Positions 44,202 to 54,990 are shown, numbered from the stretch's first letter. The stretch is 64,000 nt of DNA from Pseudomonas sp. P7548 (GCF_013386585.1 NZ_JACARO010000017.1:62001-126000); one strand, 5' to 3'. The notes: generated by a model not told the origin, from the letters alone. Numbers and translations are program-made.

Positions 44202-46100
44202 TCAGGCGCCGACGATCCCGCCGTCATCCCGTCGAATCGCCATCACCGACGAGCGCGGCTTGCCATTCGGCAAATGCTCCGGCCAGGTCGAACCGCCGGT
44301 CTCACCCGGATGCTGGATGCCCACGAACAAGGTTTTCTGATCCGGCGAGAAGCTGATGCCCGTCACCTCACAGGCCACCGGTCCTACCATGAAACGGCGG
44401 ATTTCACCGGTGCTCGGGTCGGCACACAGCATCTGGTTGTTGCCCATGCCGGCGAAATCGCCCGCGTTGCTGTAGTCGCCGTCCGTCAGGATCCACAAGC
44501 GGCCGGCTTTGTCGAACCCCAGGCCATCGGGGCTGTTGAACATGTTCTGCGGGTTGATGTTGGACGAGCCGCCCTTCGGCGTACCGGCGTGCACGCCCGG
44601 GTTGCCCGCCACTACAAACAGGTCCCAGGTGAATGTCGTCGCGCCGTGGTTATCGGCGTCGGCCTTCCAGCGCAGGATCTGGCCGTAGACGTTTTTCTCC
44701 CGTGGGTTGGGGCCGCCCACCGGCTGGCCTTCCTCGCCGCGCTTGGCGTTGTTGGTCAGGGTGCAATAGACCTGGCCATCCTTGGGGCTCACCACGATCC
44801 ATTCCGGGCGGTCCATGCGTGTGGCTTTCACCACGCTGGCGGCCAGGCGCGCGTGGATCAACACCTCGGCCTGGCTGGCAAACCCGGTGCTGGCATCAAT
44901 GCCGTTTTTGCCGTGGGTCAGCTCCACCCATTGGCCCTTGCCTTTGGGGTGGTCGGCGTTGCCGTCGCCGGCGTCGAAGATCGCCACGTACAAGGTGCCG
45001 TGGTCGAGCAGGTCTTTGTTGGCCTTGGGGTTCTTGTGGTTGATCTTGTCGCGGCTGATGAACTTGTAGATGAACTCGCCGCGTTCGTCGTCGCCCATGT
45101 ACACCACGGCGCGGCCGTCGCGGGTTTCGGCCAGCGCGGCGTTTTCATGCTTGAAGCGGCCCAGGGCGGTGCGCTTGACCGGTGTGGATTTGGGGTCGAA
45201 CGGGTCGATTTCCACCACCCAGCCATGGCGGTTGAGTTCGTTGGGGTTCTTGGCCAGGTCAAAGCGCGGATCGTGCGGGTGCCAGTTGATGTCTTTGCTG
45301 GCGGCAACCACGCCGTAGCGTTTTTGCCCGGCATCGAACGCTTGTTGTGGGTTGCTGCTGCCAAAGCAGTCGGTGAAGTTCTCTTCGCACGTCAGGTAAG
45401 TGCCCCACGGGGTCTTGCCGTTGGCGCAGTTCTGGAAGGTGCCCAGGGCTTTCTTGCCGGACTTGTCGGCAGCGGTCTTGAGCCAGTCGTGGCCGGCGGC
45501 CGGGCCGCTGAGGCGGATCGGCGAGTTGCCGTGGATGCGGCGGTTGTAGCGCGAGTCCTGGACGAACTGCCAGGTGTCGCCCTTGCGCCGCACTTCGATC
45601 ACCGACACGCCTTCGCTGGCCAAGGCCTTGCGCACGTCTTCGGCCGATTGCGGCGCGCCGCCGTGGGCATAGAGGTAGCGGTAATTGGTGTATTCATTGT
45701 TGATGGCCATGAGCGCGCGATTGTCGTCGCCCGGGAAGGCGAACAGGCTCATGCCGTCGTTGTTGTCGCCGAACTGCTGCTCCTGGGCCGCTGCCGTGCC
45801 ATTACCGGACGGGTCGAAGGCCGGGGCGCCCTTGCTCAAGGGTTGGCCCCAACTGATCAGCACCGAGGCGCTATAGCCGGGCGGCAAGGTGATCGCGTCG
45901 CTGGTGGCGGCGCCGATGCTGGTAAAGCCCAGCAGCGGGCTGGCGGTGGCGGCATTCACGGCCATGGCGCTGCGAGTCAGCAGGTTGCCCCCCAGGAACA
46001 TCGCGGCCCCGCACAGGGCGCCGGCGCCGATAAAGCGGCGGCGGGTGAGGCCGACCATCTGTTCCAGGTCGGTGGCTTGGTTTTCTTCTAATAGGCTCAT
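44202..46100 (-). CDS. phoX: PhoX-family alkaline phosphatase, Tat-exported
   Basis: This 632-residue protein has a twin-arginine signal (LTRRRFIGAG, residues 19-28) and the PhoX/DUF839 beta-propeller. Metal-site stretches include TCEENFTDCFG, WHPHDPRFDLAKNP and DDERGEFIYKF. PhoX enzymes use calcium and iron to release phosphate from organic esters in the periplasm. The start has GGGAG upstream. I see no convincing Pho box in the 80 bp before it, so phosphate control is not supported by sequence here. Confidence 0.88.
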   Translation of the reverse strand: MSLLEENQATDLEQMVGLTRRRFIGAGALCGAAMFLGGNLLTRSAMAVNAATASPLLGFTSIGAATSDAITLPPGYSASVLISWGQPLSKGAPAFDPSGNGTAAAQEQQFGDNNDGMSLFAFPGDDNRALMAINNEYTNYRYLYAHGGAPQSAEDVRKALASEGVSVIEVRRKGDTWQFVQDSRYNRRIHGNSPIRLSGPAAGHDWLKTAADKSGKKALGTFQNCANGKTPWGTYLTCEENFTDCFGSSNPQQAFDAGQKRYGVVAASKDINWHPHDPRFDLAKNPNELNRHGWVVEIDPFDPKSTPVKRTALGRFKHENAALAETRDGRAVVYMGDDERGEFIYKFISRDKINHKNPKANKDLLDHGTLYVAIFDAGDGNADHPKGKGQWVELTHGKNGIDASTGFASQAEVLIHARLAASVVKATRMDRPEWIVVSPKDGQVYCTLTNNAKRGEEGQPVGGPNPREKNVYGQILRWKADADNHGATTFTWDLFVVAGNPGVHAGTPKGGSSNINPQNMFNSPDGLGFDKAGRLWILTDGDYSNAGDFAGMGNNQMLCADPSTGEIRRFMVGPVACEVTGISFSPDQKTLFVGIQHPGETGGSTWPEHLPNGKPRSSVMAIRRDDGGIVGA

Positions 46101-46180
46101 TTCAGGCTCCCTGCGGTTTTTGCAGACACCTTAAGGAGCGCTTGTGACGAAATTGTTGCGGTTTGAAGTCGGGCGGCCGG

Positions 46181-46945
46181 CTACACCGGCGTGCCGAGCA
46201 ACACATGGCTGGGAGCGAATTGCACCTGGATCGGCTGGCCTTCTGCCGCACCGAGTGCCCTGAGCGCGGCAGGCTGCGCCAGGGCGCATAAAACCTGGCC
46301 GTTGGGCAGGGTGATGCGCACCTCGCTGGGGCCGTCCTCGGCGTCGAGAATCGTCTCGATAATACCGCTCATGCAATTGTGTCCAGGTGTTGCAGGTTGC
46401 CCGGGGGCGAGCAGTTCCAGCCAGCCGGCCTTGATCAAGGCGACCACTTCCACACCCGGCTCCAGTTCCAGCCGGTGCGTGCTGTCATGGGTGATCTGGG
46501 CATCCAGACTCAGGTCGCCCGCCAATTGCAGGCGGATCAGGTCATTGCGGCCATGGCTGTCGATGGCGATCACCTGGCCATGCAACTGGTTGCGCGCACT
46601 GGTGCGCAGCATCAACCGGCCCAGCAGGTTGAAGTCGCTGGCATCTTCATCTGAGCCCAGTATTTCGGCCTGCAACACTTGCAGGCGTTGGTACAGGCGC
46701 AACACGCGCTCACCTTCGGCCGTCAGCTTGGCACCGCCGCCGCCTTTGCCACCGACGCTACGCTCCACCAACGGTTTCTGCGCCAGGTTGTTCAGCTCAT
46801 CGATGGCGTCCCATGCGGCCTTGTAGCTCAAGCCGGCGCTTTTGGCGGCGCGGGTGATCGAGCCTTGTTCGGCGATGTGCGCCAGCAGGGCGATGCGCTG
46901 GGGGCGGCGAATGATGTGTTGGCTGAGGGAGGTGGGCAGAGACAT
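46181..46945 (-). CDS. modE: Molybdate-responsive regulator ModE
   Basis: This 254-residue protein has an N-terminal winged helix (IAEQGSITRAAKSAGLSYKAAWDAIDELN) and two C-terminal TOBE/MOP domains that bind molybdate (SARNQLHGQVIAIDSHG and HNCMSGIIETILDAEDGPSEV). It normally represses molybdate uptake genes; none is in the window. It is preceded by comF, transcribed in the same direction, after a 57-bp gap. Confidence 0.92.
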   Translation of the reverse strand: MSLPTSLSQHIIRRPQRIALLAHIAEQGSITRAAKSAGLSYKAAWDAIDELNNLAQKPLVERSVGGKGGGGAKLTAEGERVLRLYQRLQVLQAEILGSDEDASDFNLLGRLMLRTSARNQLHGQVIAIDSHGRNDLIRLQLAGDLSLDAQITHDSTHRLELEPGVEVVALIKAGWLELLAPGQPATPGHNCMSGIIETILDAEDGPSEVRITLPNGQVLCALAQPAALRALGAAEGQPIQVQFAPSHVLLGTPV

Positions 46946-47002
46946 GGGGATTCGCTGTGGTGAGATGGGCGGACGTTGCAGGCGCCGGGCTGAGGAGTCA
47001 AG

Positions 47003-47740
47003 TCACGGGCCTGGTTTTGGCGTGCGGGCCAGGCAGTAGACGTCCACCGCGCGTGCGCCCGCGCTCATCAGCAACCGGGCCAGGCTGTGGGCGGTGGCAC
47101 CTGTGGTGAGCACATCGTCCACCAAGGCAAAGTGGCGCCCCTGTACTCGGGCATCAGGCGCCAGGGCGAAGGCGCCGAGCAGGTTGCGCTTGCGTGTCTT
47201 GGCGTCGAGGGCCTGTTGGGCGACGGTTTCATGGGGGCGTAACAACAGGTGTTCATCGTGGGGGATATCGAGGGCCGTACTGAGCCAACGTGCCAGCATC
47301 CAGGCCTGGTTGAAGCCGCGTTCACGCAGGCGCTTGTTCGCCATGGGCACGGGCAGCAGGCAATCGGGGCGCACCAGCTCGCCACTGTCGAGACGGTGTT
47401 GCAGGTGTCGGCCGAGCAAATGCCCCAGCAGGTGCCCGAGTGGCCAGCGTGCCTGGTGCTTGAAGCGGCTGATCAAGGTATCGATCGGGAAGCTGTAGGT
47501 CCAGGGTGCGATGACCTGTTTAAAGGACGGCGGGTTTTTCTGACATTGGCCGCAGATCAGGCCATCCATCGGCAGCGGCAGGGCGCACACGCTGCACTGC
47601 TCTATCAGCCAAGGCAGCTCTGTTTCGCAGACGTTGCACACAGGATCGGCGGAATCTGTGCTTTCATCGCAGATTAAACAGATTTGGTTGTTTGTTGACC
47701 AGATGTAAACCTGGTGTTTGTAGTCTGGTTGACAGTGCAT
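47003..47740 (-). CDS. comF: ComF-family phosphoribosyltransferase
   Basis: This 245-residue protein has paired zinc-binding cysteines near the N terminus (CLICDES, CNVCE, CSVCALP, CGQCQ) and a phosphoribosyltransferase domain with FALVDDVLTTGATA. ComF supports DNA uptake in competent bacteria and can use PRPP; its role in Pseudomonas is unclear. The ATG at 47740 begins MHCQPDYKHQVYIW; this coding stretch overlaps a BirA-type operator for the divergent bioB. Confidence 0.88.
   Translation of the reverse strand: MHCQPDYKHQVYIWSTNNQICLICDESTDSADPVCNVCETELPWLIEQCSVCALPLPMDGLICGQCQKNPPSFKQVIAPWTYSFPIDTLISRFKHQARWPLGHLLGHLLGRHLQHRLDSGELVRPDCLLPVPMANKRLRERGFNQAWMLARWLSTALDIPHDEHLLLRPHETVAQQALDAKTRKRNLLGAFALAPDARVQGRHFALVDDVLTTGATAHSLARLLMSAGARAVDVYCLARTPKPGP
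47703..47735 (+). promoter_or_regulatory. Candidate BirA (biotin repressor) operator
   Basis: ATGTAAACC-N15-GGTTGACAG matches the BirA operator (TTGTAAACC, about 15 bases, GGTTTACAA) with one mismatch on the left and two on the right. It lies about 100 bp before bioB and inside the first codons of the divergent comF. Confidence 0.7.
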
Positions 47741-47832
47741 GAATCTTCCTTAAATATGCCGAGCATCCGTGTCGTGCCTGTGGGTATTGCCCTTCCCGCA
47801 GCGCTTGCCAAAGCATAATCAAGGAATCGCCC

Positions 47833-48888
47833 ATGAGCGCCAGCACCTCTGCCACCCTGCGTCACGATTGGTCCCTCGCCGAAGTCAAAGCGCTGTTCGT
47901 GCAGCCGTTCAACGACCTGTTGTTCCAGGCGCAGACCGTGCACCGCGCGCACTTCGACGCCAACCGTGTGCAGGTGTCGACCCTGTTGTCGATCAAAACC
48001 GGCGCCTGCCCGGAAGATTGCAAATATTGTCCGCAGTCGGGCCACTACAACACTGGCCTGGAAAAAGAAAAACTGATGGAAGTGCAGAAGGTCCTCGAAG
48101 AGGCCGCTCGCGCCAAGGCCATCGGTTCGACCCGCTTCTGCATGGGCGCCGCCTGGAAACACCCGTCGGCCAAAGACATGCCCTACGTGCTGCAGATGGT
48201 CAAAGGCGTGAAGGCCATGGGCCTGGAAACTTGCATGACCCTCGGCCGTCTCGACCAGGACCAGACCGAAGCCCTGGCCCAGGCTGGCCTCGACTACTAC
48301 AACCACAACCTGGACACCTCGCCGGAGTTCTACGGCAGCATCATCACCACCCGCACCTACAGCGAGCGCCTGCAAACCCTGGCCTACGTGCGTGATTCGG
48401 GGATGAAGATCTGCTCGGGCGGCATCCTCGGCATGGGCGAGTCCCTCGACGACCGCGCCAACCTGCTGATCCAGCTGGCGAACTTGCCGGAGCACCCGGA
48501 ATCGGTGCCGATCAACATGCTGGTGAAAGTGGCCGGTACCCCTCTGGAAAACGCCGAAGACATCGACCCGTTTGATTTCATCCGCATGCTGGCCGTGGCG
48601 CGCATCCTGATGCCGCAGTCCCACGTGCGCCTGTCGGCCGGTCGCGAGGCGATGAACGAGCAAATGCAGGCCCTGGCGTTTTTCGCCGGCGCCAACTCGA
48701 TCTTCTACGGCGACAAGCTGCTGACCACCGCCAACCCGCAGGCCGACAAGGACATGCAACTGTTCTCGCGCCTCGGGATTTTGCCGGAAGCCCGTGAAGA
48801 GCATGCCGACGAAGTGCACCAGGCTGCGATCGAGCAGGCGCTGGTGGAGCAGAAGAGCAGCGAGCAGTTCTACAACGCTGTTGTTTGA
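47833..48888 (+). CDS. bioB: Biotin synthase
   Basis: BioB is a radical SAM enzyme that inserts sulfur into dethiobiotin to form biotin. The 351-residue protein has the 4Fe-4S/SAM motif C59-x3-C63-x2-C66 ([14 protein letters not shown]), [14 protein letters not shown], and later Cys and Arg residues for the sacrificial 2Fe-2S cluster ([15 protein letters not shown]). AAGGA precedes the ATG. It heads the bioBFHCD cluster under a likely BirA operator. Confidence 0.97.
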   Translation: MSASTSATLRHDWSLAEVKALFVQPFNDLLFQAQTVHRAHFDANRVQVSTLLSIKTGACPEDCKYCPQSGHYNTGLEKEKLMEVQKVLEEAARAKAIGSTRFCMGAAWKHPSAKDMPYVLQMVKGVKAMGLETCMTLGRLDQDQTEALAQAGLDYYNHNLDTSPEFYGSIITTRTYSERLQTLAYVRDSGMKICSGGILGMGESLDDRANLLIQLANLPEHPESVPINMLVKVAGTPLENAEDIDPFDFIRMLAVARILMPQSHVRLSAGREAMNEQMQALAFFAGANSIFYGDKLLTTANPQADKDMQLFSRLGILPEAREEHADEVHQAAIEQALVEQKSSEQFYNAVV

Positions 48889-48920
48889 CCCCGTGATCTC
48901 ACTTTGGAATGCGATCCAAC

Positions 48921-49010
48921 TGTGGGAGCGGGCTTGCTCGCGAAAGCGGTCTTTCAGTTGATGTATGTGCTGGCTGACACACCGTCTTCGCGAGCAAGCC
49001 CGCTCCCACA
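48921..49010. repeat. REPIN inside the biotin cluster
   Basis: An inverted GTGGGAGCGGGCTTG pair lies between bioB and bioF, with a TTTCAGT/GCTGACA partial inverted repeat in the middle. It may modulate the bioB to bioF mRNA ratio. Confidence 0.9.
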
Positions 49011-49046
49011 GTTGAACCGCGTTCAGTCTGCTTAATCGAGGCCAGC

Positions 49047-50228
49047 ATGTCTTTTGATCTCGCCGCGCGCCTCGCTGCCCGCCGTTCCGAACACCTTTAT
49101 CGTCAACGCCCGCTGCTCGACAGCCCCCAAGGCCCGGAAGTGGTGGTGGACGGCCAGTCGCTGCTGGCGTTCTGCAACAACGACTACCTGGGCCTGGCCA
49201 ATCACCCGCACGTGATCGAAGCCTGGCGTGCCGGTGCGTCCCGCTGGGGTGTGGGCGGTGGTGCTTCGCACTTGGTGGTGGGGCACGCTACGCCGCACCA
49301 TGAACTGGAAGAAGCCCTGGCTGACCTCACGGGCCGCCCCCGCGCTTTGCTGTTTACCACGGGCTACATGGCCAACCTCGGCGCCGTCACGGCGTTGGTG
49401 GGGCAGGGCGATACGGTGCTCGAAGACCGCCTGAACCACGCCTCCTTGCTGGACGCCGGCTTGCTCTCCGGCGCGCGTTTCAATCGTTACCTGCACAACG
49501 ATGTCGGTAGCCTGATCAAGCGCCTGGAGAAGGCCACCGGCAATACGCTGGTGGTCACCGATGGCGTGTTCAGCATGGACGGCGACCTGGCCGACTTGCC
49601 CGCACTGGCCCGCGAAGCGCGCGCAAAAGGCGCCTGGTTGATGGTGGATGATGCCCACGGTTTTGGTCCATTGGGAGCCACCGGCGGCGGGATCGTCGAG
49701 CACTTCGGCTTGAGCCAGGAAGATGTGCCGGTGTTGGTCGGCACCCTGGGCAAGGCATTCGGAACTGCAGGCGCGTTTGTGGCCGGCAGTGAAGAGCTGA
49801 TCGAAAGCCTCATCCAGTTCGCCCGGCCGTATATCTACACCACCAGCCAGCCACCAGCGCTGGCCTGCGCCACCTTGAAAAGCCTTGAGCTGCTGCGGAC
49901 CGAACACTGGCGGCGCGAGCACCTCAATGGCTTGATCCGCCAGTTCCGCCAAGGGGCCGAGCAGCTTGGCCTGGACTTGATGGACAGCTTCACGCCGATC
50001 CAGCCGATCCTGATCGGCGACAGCGCCAAGGCCGTGCGCCTGTCGCAGATGTTGCGTGAGCGCGGCTTGATGGTGACCGCCATCCGCCCACCCACCGTAC
50101 CCGCTGGCAGCGCCCGTTTGCGCGTGACGTTGACGGCGGCTCACACCGAGGCGCAGGTGCAGCTATTGTTAAGCGCATTGGAAGAGTGTTTCCGCTTGTT
50201 AGGCGCCACGGAGCCCGACCATGCGTGA
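49047..50228 (+). CDS. bioF: 8-Amino-7-oxononanoate synthase
   Basis: BioF is a PLP enzyme joining pimeloyl-ACP and alanine. The 393-residue protein has the PLP lysine in [15 protein letters not shown] and the [16 protein letters not shown] and [11 protein letters not shown] signatures. GAGG precedes the ATG. Its 3' end overlaps the bioH start by eight bases. Confidence 0.96.
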   Translation: MSFDLAARLAARRSEHLYRQRPLLDSPQGPEVVVDGQSLLAFCNNDYLGLANHPHVIEAWRAGASRWGVGGGASHLVVGHATPHHELEEALADLTGRPRALLFTTGYMANLGAVTALVGQGDTVLEDRLNHASLLDAGLLSGARFNRYLHNDVGSLIKRLEKATGNTLVVTDGVFSMDGDLADLPALAREARAKGAWLMVDDAHGFGPLGATGGGIVEHFGLSQEDVPVLVGTLGKAFGTAGAFVAGSEELIESLIQFARPYIYTTSQPPALACATLKSLELLRTEHWRREHLNGLIRQFRQGAEQLGLDLMDSFTPIQPILIGDSAKAVRLSQMLRERGLMVTAIRPPTVPAGSARLRVTLTAAHTEAQVQLLLSALEECFRLLGATEPDHA

Positions 50229-50952
50229 TCGACTGATATTGCTGCCCGGCTGGGGCCTCGGTGTATCGCCGCTGGAGCCTCTGGCCGCCGCCTTACAGGG
50301 CTTGGATGAACACTTGCGGGTGCAGATCGAGCCGCTGCCCGTATTGGATTCCAGCGACCTTGATGAATGGCTCGACGAACTCGACGCCACGCTGCCGGAC
50401 AACGCCTGGTTGGGCGGCTGGTCCCTGGGTGGCATGCTCGCCTCCGAGCTGGCCGCACGGCGCGGCGAGCGCTGCTGTGGCCTGCTGACCCTGGCCAGCA
50501 ACCCGTGTTTTGTCGCCCACGAGGGCTGGCCGAACGCGATGCCCGCCGAGACGTTCGATGCCTTCCTGGCCGGGTGCCATGCCGATTCCCAGGTCACCCT
50601 CAAACGTTTCGGCCTGTTGTGTGCCAAGGGCGCCGAGGATCCGCGTGGGCTGTCGCGCTTGCTGGTCAGCGGCGCACCGAACTCGCCTTCCAGCGTGCTG
50701 ATGCCGGGCCTTGAATTGCTGGCGCAACTGGATACCCGTGAAGCGCTGCTCGCCTACCGTGGCCCGCAGATGCATCTGTTTGCTGGGCTGGACGGCTTGG
50801 TGCCGGCCGAAGCGGCCAGCGACCTGCTGACCCTGCTGCCCGATGTCGAAATCGGCCTGATTGAACAGGCCGGCCACGCTTTTCTTCTGGAAGATCCCCA
50901 CGGTGTAGCGGGGGCCATCCAGGCTTTTTTGCATGAGTGCGTCGATGACTGA
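50221..50952 (+). CDS. bioH: Pimeloyl-ACP methyl ester esterase
   Basis: BioH is an alpha/beta hydrolase that removes the methyl group from pimeloyl-ACP methyl ester, ending the BioC-started pimelate route. The 243-residue protein has the nucleophile Ser 68 in [10 protein letters not shown], a catalytic Asp in [10 protein letters not shown] and His in [11 protein letters not shown]. It overlaps bioF by eight bases and bioC by eight. Confidence 0.94.
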   Translation: MRDRLILLPGWGLGVSPLEPLAAALQGLDEHLRVQIEPLPVLDSSDLDEWLDELDATLPDNAWLGGWSLGGMLASELAARRGERCCGLLTLASNPCFVAHEGWPNAMPAETFDAFLAGCHADSQVTLKRFGLLCAKGAEDPRGLSRLLVSGAPNSPSSVLMPGLELLAQLDTREALLAYRGPQMHLFAGLDGLVPAEAASDLLTLLPDVEIGLIEQAGHAFLLEDPHGVAGAIQAFLHECVDD

Positions 50953-51757
50953 TCTATCCCACCCTTCACTGCCCGGCGCCTTGCCCGACAAGCGCCAGGT
51001 TGCCGCGTCGTTCTCCCGTGCGGCCGCCAGCTACGACAGTGTGGCCGAGTTGCAGCGGACGGTGGGCGGTGAGCTGTTGGCGCGTTTGCCGGCCGACATT
51101 TCGCCGCAACGCTGGCTGGATATGGGCTGTGGCACGGGATATTTCAGCCGTGTGCTCAATGAGCGCTTGCCCGCCAGCCAAGGCGTTGCGCTGGATATCG
51201 CCGAGGGCATGCTCAATCACGCCAGGCCTTTGGGCGGTGCCGAGCACTTTATCGCGGGTGATGCCGAACGCTTGCCACTACAGGATGAAAGCTGCGGGCT
51301 GATCTTCTCCAGCCTGGCAGTGCAGTGGTGTGCGAACTTCGAGGCGGTGCTCAGTGAGGCCTATCGCGTGCTGCAGCCGGGTGGCGTGCTGGCTTTTGCG
51401 AGCCTGTGCGTGGGCACCCTGGGCGAGTTGCGTGACAGCTGGCGCGCGGTGGATGGCCTGGTCCACGTCAACCGTTTCCGTACCTTCGAGGTGTATCAAC
51501 AGGTGTGCGCCGGCAGCGGCCTGCGGGTGATCAGCCTGGAGCGCCAACCCCATGTCCTGCATTACCCGGACGTGCGCAGCCTGACCCATGAATTGAAAGC
51601 GCTGGGCGCCCATAACCTCAACCCGGGCCGCCCGGGAGGGTTGACGGGCCGCGAGCGGATTGTTGCACTGGTCAACGCTTACGAGCAGTTCCGCCAGGCT
51701 CAGGGCCTGCCGGCGACTTACCAAGTGGTGTACGCCGTACTGGAGAAACCTCTATGA
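50945..51757 (+). CDS. bioC: Malonyl-ACP O-methyltransferase
   Basis: BioC methylates malonyl-ACP to prime pimelate synthesis. The 270-residue SAM methyltransferase has motif [15 protein letters not shown] and a [15 protein letters not shown] opening typical of BioC. I choose the ATG at 50945, which overlaps the bioH stop; an ATG 12 bases earlier is equally open and would add four residues. Its stop overlaps bioD (ATGA). Confidence 0.94.
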   Translation: MTDLSHPSLPGALPDKRQVAASFSRAAASYDSVAELQRTVGGELLARLPADISPQRWLDMGCGTGYFSRVLNERLPASQGVALDIAEGMLNHARPLGGAEHFIAGDAERLPLQDESCGLIFSSLAVQWCANFEAVLSEAYRVLQPGGVLAFASLCVGTLGELRDSWRAVDGLVHVNRFRTFEVYQQVCAGSGLRVISLERQPHVLHYPDVRSLTHELKALGAHNLNPGRPGGLTGRERIVALVNAYEQFRQAQGLPATYQVVYAVLEKPL

Positions 51758-52434
51758 GCGCCGCTTACTTCATCACCGGCACCGACACCGATGTCGGCAA
51801 GACCACGGTCGCCGCAGGCCTGCTGCACGCCGCGCGGTTGGCGGGCAAAAGCACCGCCGCCGGCAAGCCGGTGGCGTCGGGTTGCCAGGTCACGCCTAAA
51901 GGTTTGCGCAACGCCGATGCGTTGGCGTTGCTGGCCGAGTGTTCGTTGCCGTTGAGTTATGCCGAGGTCAATCCGGTGGCGTTCGAACCGGCTATCGCGC
52001 CACACCTGGCGGCGCGTGAAGCAGGCGTGGCGCTCACGGTGCAATCGTTGCTCAAGCCCATGCAGCACATCCTCGGCAAACACGCGGACTTCACCCTGAT
52101 CGAAGGCGCGGGCGGCTGGCGTGTGCCGTTGGCTGACCAGAGCAACCTGTCGGACCTGGCCATGGCGCTCAAGCTGCCGGTCATTCTGGTGGTGGGCGTG
52201 CGCCTGGGCTGCATCAGCCATGCGTTGCTCACGGCTGAAGCCATTGCGCGGGACGGTTTGCCGCTGGCCGGTTGGGTGGCGAATATCATCGACCCCAAGA
52301 CCTCTCGTCTGGAAGAAAACCTCGCCACTCTCGCCGAAAGGTTGCCTGCGCCGTGCCTGGGCCGTGTGCCTAAACTCAAGCACGCCGGGGCTGAAGCGGT
52401 GGCCGAATACCTGGAGCTGGACCTGCTTGACTGA
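51754..52434 (+). CDS. bioD: Dethiobiotin synthetase
   Basis: BioD closes the ureido ring of dethiobiotin using ATP and CO2. The 226-residue protein has the P-loop [16 protein letters not shown] at residues 8-23, the KPVASGC segment and [10 protein letters not shown]. It overlaps bioC by four bases. It is the last gene of the cluster; bioA is not in the window and must lie elsewhere. Confidence 0.96.
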   Translation: MSAAYFITGTDTDVGKTTVAAGLLHAARLAGKSTAAGKPVASGCQVTPKGLRNADALALLAECSLPLSYAEVNPVAFEPAIAPHLAAREAGVALTVQSLLKPMQHILGKHADFTLIEGAGGWRVPLADQSNLSDLAMALKLPVILVVGVRLGCISHALLTAEAIARDGLPLAGWVANIIDPKTSRLEENLATLAERLPAPCLGRVPKLKHAGAEAVAEYLELDLLD

Positions 52435-52540
52435 TTTTGGCTATCGCGAAGGCATTATGCCATTAGTGTTTTTGACGGGTGTTTTGCCAGGATCTCTGCT
52501 TCAATTCAGGTTCACGATTCTCTAAAGGCAGGCTTACGCC

Positions 52541-52822
52541 ATGGAAATCTCTGGAAGCAGCGCGTTTTATTCGGGACTGAGCAGCATTCAGACCGGGCAG
52601 AACCGTGTCGATCAGGCTGCCGGCAAAATTGCCAGCGCCGCAACGACCCAGCCCTCGGACGCGCAAAGTGACCGTCTGCAAGCCAACGATCGTGCTCAGC
52701 CCACCAACTCGGCGAGCAACATGGTCGAACTGGCCCAAGGTAAGTTTCAAGTGGAGCTGGGCGCCAAAGTCGCCAAGGCGTCGGATGAAATGCTCGGCAC
52801 CTTGATCGATACCTACGCTTAA
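52541..52822 (+). CDS. Small conserved-looking hypothetical protein (93 aa)
   Basis: This 93-residue protein begins MEISGSSAFYSGLSSIQTGQ and ends DEMLGTLIDTYA. It is rich in Ser, Gln and Ala with heptad-like hydrophobic spacing at both ends and a disordered middle, a pattern reminiscent of small flagellar rod or hook-like proteins, but no defined domain is recognisable. AAAGGCAG lies upstream of the ATG. It follows bioD by 106 bp and is probably an independent gene. Confidence 0.7.
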   Translation: MEISGSSAFYSGLSSIQTGQNRVDQAAGKIASAATTQPSDAQSDRLQANDRAQPTNSASNMVELAQGKFQVELGAKVAKASDEMLGTLIDTYA

Positions 52823-52851
52823 TCCCCTCTCTTCAGACATGCCGGCTCTTC

Positions 52852-52938
52852 TGTGGGAGCTGGCTTGCCTGCGATAGCTTCTACTCGGTTTTCCTGATAC
52901 TTCGCGCCGTCTGCATCGCAGGCAAGCCAGCTCCCACA
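52852..52938. repeat. REPIN, GCTGGCTTGCCTGCG class
   Basis: An inverted pair sits 30 bp after the small hypothetical gene. The remaining 224 bp before the acyl-CoA dehydrogenase hold the PsrA-type operator and its promoter, with nothing else visible. Confidence 0.9.
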
Positions 52939-53075
52939 TTTGTTCTGCGCCATTCCCCTGAACTTCTATTCTCTTTGGAAAGCCCTGTGGCAACCCGTCG
53001 CAGACGTCGGCGCGTGCGCGTTTGATTCATGTCATGACAAACGGCGCCCGGACGACGCTTGACATCCCCAGGTCG

Positions 53076-53102
53076 TAAACGTATGTTTCAAACACCTGTT
53101 TG
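53076..53102. promoter_or_regulatory. PsrA-type operator, two overlapping palindromes
   Basis: CAAAC-ACCT-GTTTG (53089-53102) fits the PsrA consensus G/CAAAC-N2-4-GTTTG/C exactly. An adjoining TAAAC-GTAT-GTTTC (53076-53089) repeats the pattern 13 bp upstream. PsrA is the long-chain fatty acid responsive TetR repressor of pseudomonads. Confidence 0.8.
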
Positions 53103-53162
53103 ACCGCCATAACAAATCCACGCGGTTGTTCATTCCAGATTCATCAGCAGAGGTTTATCGCT

Positions 53163-54968
53163 ATGCCTGACTACAAGGCCCCCTTGCGTGATATTCGCTT
53201 CGTTCGTGACGAACTGCTTGGCTATGAAGCGCACTATCAGAGCCTGCCGGCTTGCCAGGACGCTACCCCGGACATGGTTGACGCCATCCTTGAAGAAGGC
53301 GCCAAGTTCTGTGAGCAAGTGCTGGCCCCGTTGAACCGCGTGGGTGACATCGAAGGCTGCACCTGGAGTGAGTCAGGCGTTAAGACCCCTACTGGTTTCA
53401 AAGAAGCCTACAAACAATTCGTCGAAGGTGGCTGGCCAAGCCTGGCCCACGACGTGGAGCACGGCGGCCAAGGCCTGCCGGAATCCCTGGGCCTGGCCGT
53501 GAGCGAAATGGTGGGCGCCGCCAACTGGTCGTGGGGCATGTACCCGGGCTTGTCCCATGGTGCGATGAACACGATTTCCGAGCACGGCACCCCCGAGCAG
53601 CAAGAGGCCTACCTGACCAAACTGGTGTCGGGCGAATGGACCGGCACCATGTGCCTGACCGAGCCACACTGCGGCACCGACCTGGGCATGCTGCGCACCA
53701 AGGCCGAGCCTCAAGCCGACGGTTCCTACAAAGTCTCCGGCACCAAGATCTTCATCTCGGCCGGTGAACACGACATGGCCGACAACATCGTCCACATCGT
53801 GCTGGCCCGCCTGCCGGACGCACCGGCCGGCACCAAAGGCATCTCGCTGTTCATCGTGCCCAAATTCCTGCCGAACGCCGACGGTTCGATTGGCGAGCGC
53901 AACGCGGTGAGCTGTGGTTCGCTGGAACACAAGATGGGCATCCACGGCAACGCCACCTGCGTGATGAACTTCGACGCGGCCACCGGTTTCCTGATCGGCC
54001 CGGCGAACAAAGGCCTGAACTGCATGTTCACCTTTATGAACACCGCTCGCTTGGGCACCGCACTGCAAGGCCTGTCCCACGCCGAGATCGGCTTCCAGGG
54101 CGGCCTGAAATACGCGCGTGATCGCCTGCAAATGCGCTCCCTGACTGGCCCGAAAGCGCCGGACAAAGCCGCTGACCCGATCATCGTGCACCCTGACGTG
54201 CGCCGCATGCTGTTGACCATGAAAGCCTTCGCCGAAGGCAACCGTGCGATGGTGTACTTCACCGCCAAGCAAGTGGACATCGTCAAATACGGCACCGACG
54301 ACGAAGCCAAGAAACAGGCCGACGGCCTGCTGGCGTTCATGACCCCGATCGCCAAGGCTTTCATGACCGAAGTCGGCTTCGAGTCGGCCAACCACGGCGT
54401 GCAGATCTACGGTGGCCACGGCTTCATCGCCGAGTGGGGCATGGAGCAGAACGTTCGCGACAGCCGCATTTCGATGCTGTACGAAGGCACTACCGGCATC
54501 CAGGCTCTCGACCTGCTGGGCCGTAAAGTGCTGATGACCCAGGGCGAAGCGCTCAAGGGCTTCACCAAGATCGTGCACAAGTTCTGCCAGGCCAACGAAG
54601 GCAACGAAGCCGTCAAAGAGTTCGTCGCACCGCTGGCGGCACTGAACAAAGAGTGGGGCGAGTTGACCATGAAGGTCGGTATGGCCGCGATGAAAGACCG
54701 TGAAGAAGTGGGTGCCGCCTCGGTGGACTACCTGATGTACTCCGGCTACGCGTGCCTGGCGTACTTCTGGGCCGACATGGCGCGCCTGGCGGCCGAGAAA
54801 CTGGCTGCCGGCACCACCGAAGAAGCGTTCTACACCGCCAAGCTGCAGACCGCGCGCTTCTACTTCCAGCGTATCCTGCCACGTACCCGTACCCACGTGG
54901 CCACCATGCTGTCGGGCGCCAACAACCTGATGGACATGAAAGAAGAAGACTTCGGCCTGGCTTACTAA
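53163..54968 (+). CDS. Acyl-CoA dehydrogenase, large FadE5-like form (copy 1)
   Basis: This 601-residue FAD enzyme introduces the first double bond in fatty acid beta-oxidation and passes electrons to ETF. The start is the ATG at 53163 with AGAGG upstream. It shows [22 protein letters not shown] (FAD/substrate region), the [22 protein letters not shown] segment carrying the catalytic Glu and an extra C-terminal domain of about 130 residues. It is about 200 residues longer than classical MCAD-type enzymes. A PsrA-type operator precedes it, implying induction by long-chain fatty acids. Confidence 0.93.
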   Translation: MPDYKAPLRDIRFVRDELLGYEAHYQSLPACQDATPDMVDAILEEGAKFCEQVLAPLNRVGDIEGCTWSESGVKTPTGFKEAYKQFVEGGWPSLAHDVEHGGQGLPESLGLAVSEMVGAANWSWGMYPGLSHGAMNTISEHGTPEQQEAYLTKLVSGEWTGTMCLTEPHCGTDLGMLRTKAEPQADGSYKVSGTKIFISAGEHDMADNIVHIVLARLPDAPAGTKGISLFIVPKFLPNADGSIGERNAVSCGSLEHKMGIHGNATCVMNFDAATGFLIGPANKGLNCMFTFMNTARLGTALQGLSHAEIGFQGGLKYARDRLQMRSLTGPKAPDKAADPIIVHPDVRRMLLTMKAFAEGNRAMVYFTAKQVDIVKYGTDDEAKKQADGLLAFMTPIAKAFMTEVGFESANHGVQIYGGHGFIAEWGMEQNVRDSRISMLYEGTTGIQALDLLGRKVLMTQGEALKGFTKIVHKFCQANEGNEAVKEFVAPLAALNKEWGELTMKVGMAAMKDREEVGAASVDYLMYSGYACLAYFWADMARLAAEKLAAGTTEEAFYTAKLQTARFYFQRILPRTRTHVATMLSGANNLMDMKEEDFGLAY

Positions 54969-54990
54969 GCCTTACCGAGTTCTCGTGAAG

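Noticed and set aside
44091..46091. A 666-codon plus-strand frame
   Set aside because: It is antisense to phoX and starts inside a REPIN.
46101..46180. Pho box upstream of phoX
   Set aside because: No pair of CTGTCAT-like heptamers with proper spacing is visible; a single GTCAC is not enough.
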